A DNA stretch of 64,000 nt from Candidatus Opimibacter iunctus. Its GTDB lineage: Bacteria > Bacteroidota > Bacteroidia > Chitinophagales > Saprospiraceae. Each line of letters opens with the position of its first letter. Position 1 is the first letter of the stretch. The DNA lies in contig JADJVH010000001.1 in assembly GCA_016716665.1 (NCBI GenBank), positions 248,001 to 312,000 of the forward strand, in the 5' to 3' direction. The notes beneath the pieces are model-generated. The model was not told the DNA's origin, searched no databases, and worked only from the letters and a program-made list of their open reading frames with translations. This document shows, in pieces, positions 63,403 to 64,000 of this stretch. Position numbers and translations under genes: made by a program.

Positions 63403-63518
63403 TTCGAACTTTGGGTTTAAGTCTCCGGCTTAAACGAATGGTCATTGCCCGAAAGAAGGCCTGGAAGCTGACGGCTGATAGCTGAACGTTGACAGCTTAT
63501 AGCTTATCTTTGTTTACA

Positions 63519-64000
63519 ATGAAATTGGTGTCATACAGCTTATACCTAGCCATCAGTCTAATCATAGTCTCTGCCTGTAAACAAATACCTGCCCAAGTGA
63601 ATGCTGCCAGGGCAGATGTCTTCTACCCCAACTCCAAACCCTGCACACGTTGGTGGTGGTTTGCCACCGACATCAAGCGGACCGATGTCAGGTACCAGTT
63701 AGACTGGGCAAAGCAAATGAATTTCGGAGGCGTGGAAATCGCCTGGGTGTATCCATTGTACCGCTATCAAAAGATGTATGCGGACAAATACAACCGCCAC
63801 TATCCAAAGGACACTACTGCGGAGGAATGGCTCAGCCCCGAATGGTCGGAAATCGTAGCTTACACAAAGGCCTATGCAGATTCTATTGGCTTGTCATGTG
63901 ATTTTACATTCGGCTGCGCATGGCCAGTGGCCGGAAGCAATATTGACCGGGCACACAGGACGAAGATCTATGGCGATACATCTTTCCAGCAACTACTCAC
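63519..64000 (+). CDS. Glycoside hydrolase lipoprotein, N-terminal part
   Basis: An ATG at 63519 opens a frame to the window end (160 codons). A lipoprotein signal ends IIVSAC with acceptor Cys about 20. The mature part has NSKPCTRWWWFATDIKRTDV, YQLDWAKQMNFGGVEIAWVY and SPEWSEIVAYTKAYADSIGL with CDFTFGCAWPVAGSNI. This RWWW and qLDWxKxxxFGGVEI pattern is that of Bacteroidota glycoside hydrolases related to alpha-L-rhamnosidases of the GH106-like group. The catalytic centre lies beyond the window, so activity is not assigned. Confidence 0.78.
   Translation, partial: MKLVSYSLYLAISLIIVSACKQIPAQVNAARADVFYPNSKPCTRWWWFATDIKRTDVRYQLDWAKQMNFGGVEIAWVYPLYRYQKMYADKYNRHYPKDTTAEEWLSPEWSEIVAYTKAYADSIGLSCDFTFGCAWPVAGSNIDRAHRTKIYGDTSFQQLL

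Overview
The window looks like chromosomal DNA of a Bacteroidota bacterium, most plausibly a Saprospiraceae-like member of the Saprospirales. The signs are the Bacteroidota-specific order rpmB-rpmG-DUF4295-ftsY, several secreted proteins with type IX secretion (T9SS) C-terminal sorting domains, SprB-type repeats, a DUF1501/DUF1800 pair, a Reg_prop/Y_Y_Y sensor kinase with a LytTR regulator, and start sites without clear Shine-Dalgarno sequences. The lineage is an inference from gene content. No rRNA is present, and the only RNA gene is a tRNA-Arg(ACG). Most genes lie on the minus strand.

Layout. 1-3.6 kb: two paralogous secreted proteins that share an N-terminal CxxCH domain, one of them a long SprB-repeat protein that runs off the window. 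3.9-6.5 kb: a small secreted protein, ftsY, DUF4295, rpmG, rpmB and the tRNA. 6.8-14 kb: a T9SS-exported subtilase, four small envelope proteins (three predicted beta-barrels and one lipoprotein) and a secreted protein made of four Cache domains. 14.3-16.5 kb: a metallophosphatase and a small membrane protein. 16.5-22.5 kb: a visibly AT-rich island that starts with an IS256-like transposase remnant. It holds a lipoprotein gene and a 1395-residue protein combining a papain-like domain with what looks like a second secreted protein. 23-31 kb: a TIR/pterin-dehydratase fusion, a DUF1684 protein, a TolB-like propeller, signal peptidase I and a MoxR/VWA pair. 31.5-43 kb: a coiled-coil protein, a DEDDy exonuclease, the DUF1800-DUF1501 pair, an epimerase-glycosyltransferase pair, a GMC oxidoreductase and two secreted proteins. 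43-50.6 kb: a GH35 beta-galactosidase, an AspT-type transporter, a FAD/Rieske oxidoreductase with a membrane partner, and a GH18 lipoprotein. 51-57.5 kb: a likely operon of a repetitive S74 fibre protein, a sensor kinase broken by two frameshifts, and a LytTR regulator. 57.7-64 kb: a barrel protein, a PLD-like protein, a beta-helix T9SS cargo and the start of a glycoside hydrolase lipoprotein.

The genes point to a bacterium that degrades polymers (GH35, GH18, beta-helix, C-terminal glycoside hydrolase), exports proteins through T9SS, builds surface glycans and senses its surroundings. Many intergenic gaps are filled with short structured repeats of at least five families. Two of them (the 100-bp double-hairpin family and the 110-bp palindrome family) occur six times each. 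In several families the stems differ between copies but remain paired, which argues for a maintained structure.

The strongest candidates for new biology are the TIR-pterin dehydratase fusion at 22984-23838, the 1395-residue protein with an internal signal peptide in the AT-rich island, and the covarying double-hairpin repeat found 35-110 bp from the stop codon of minus-strand genes.
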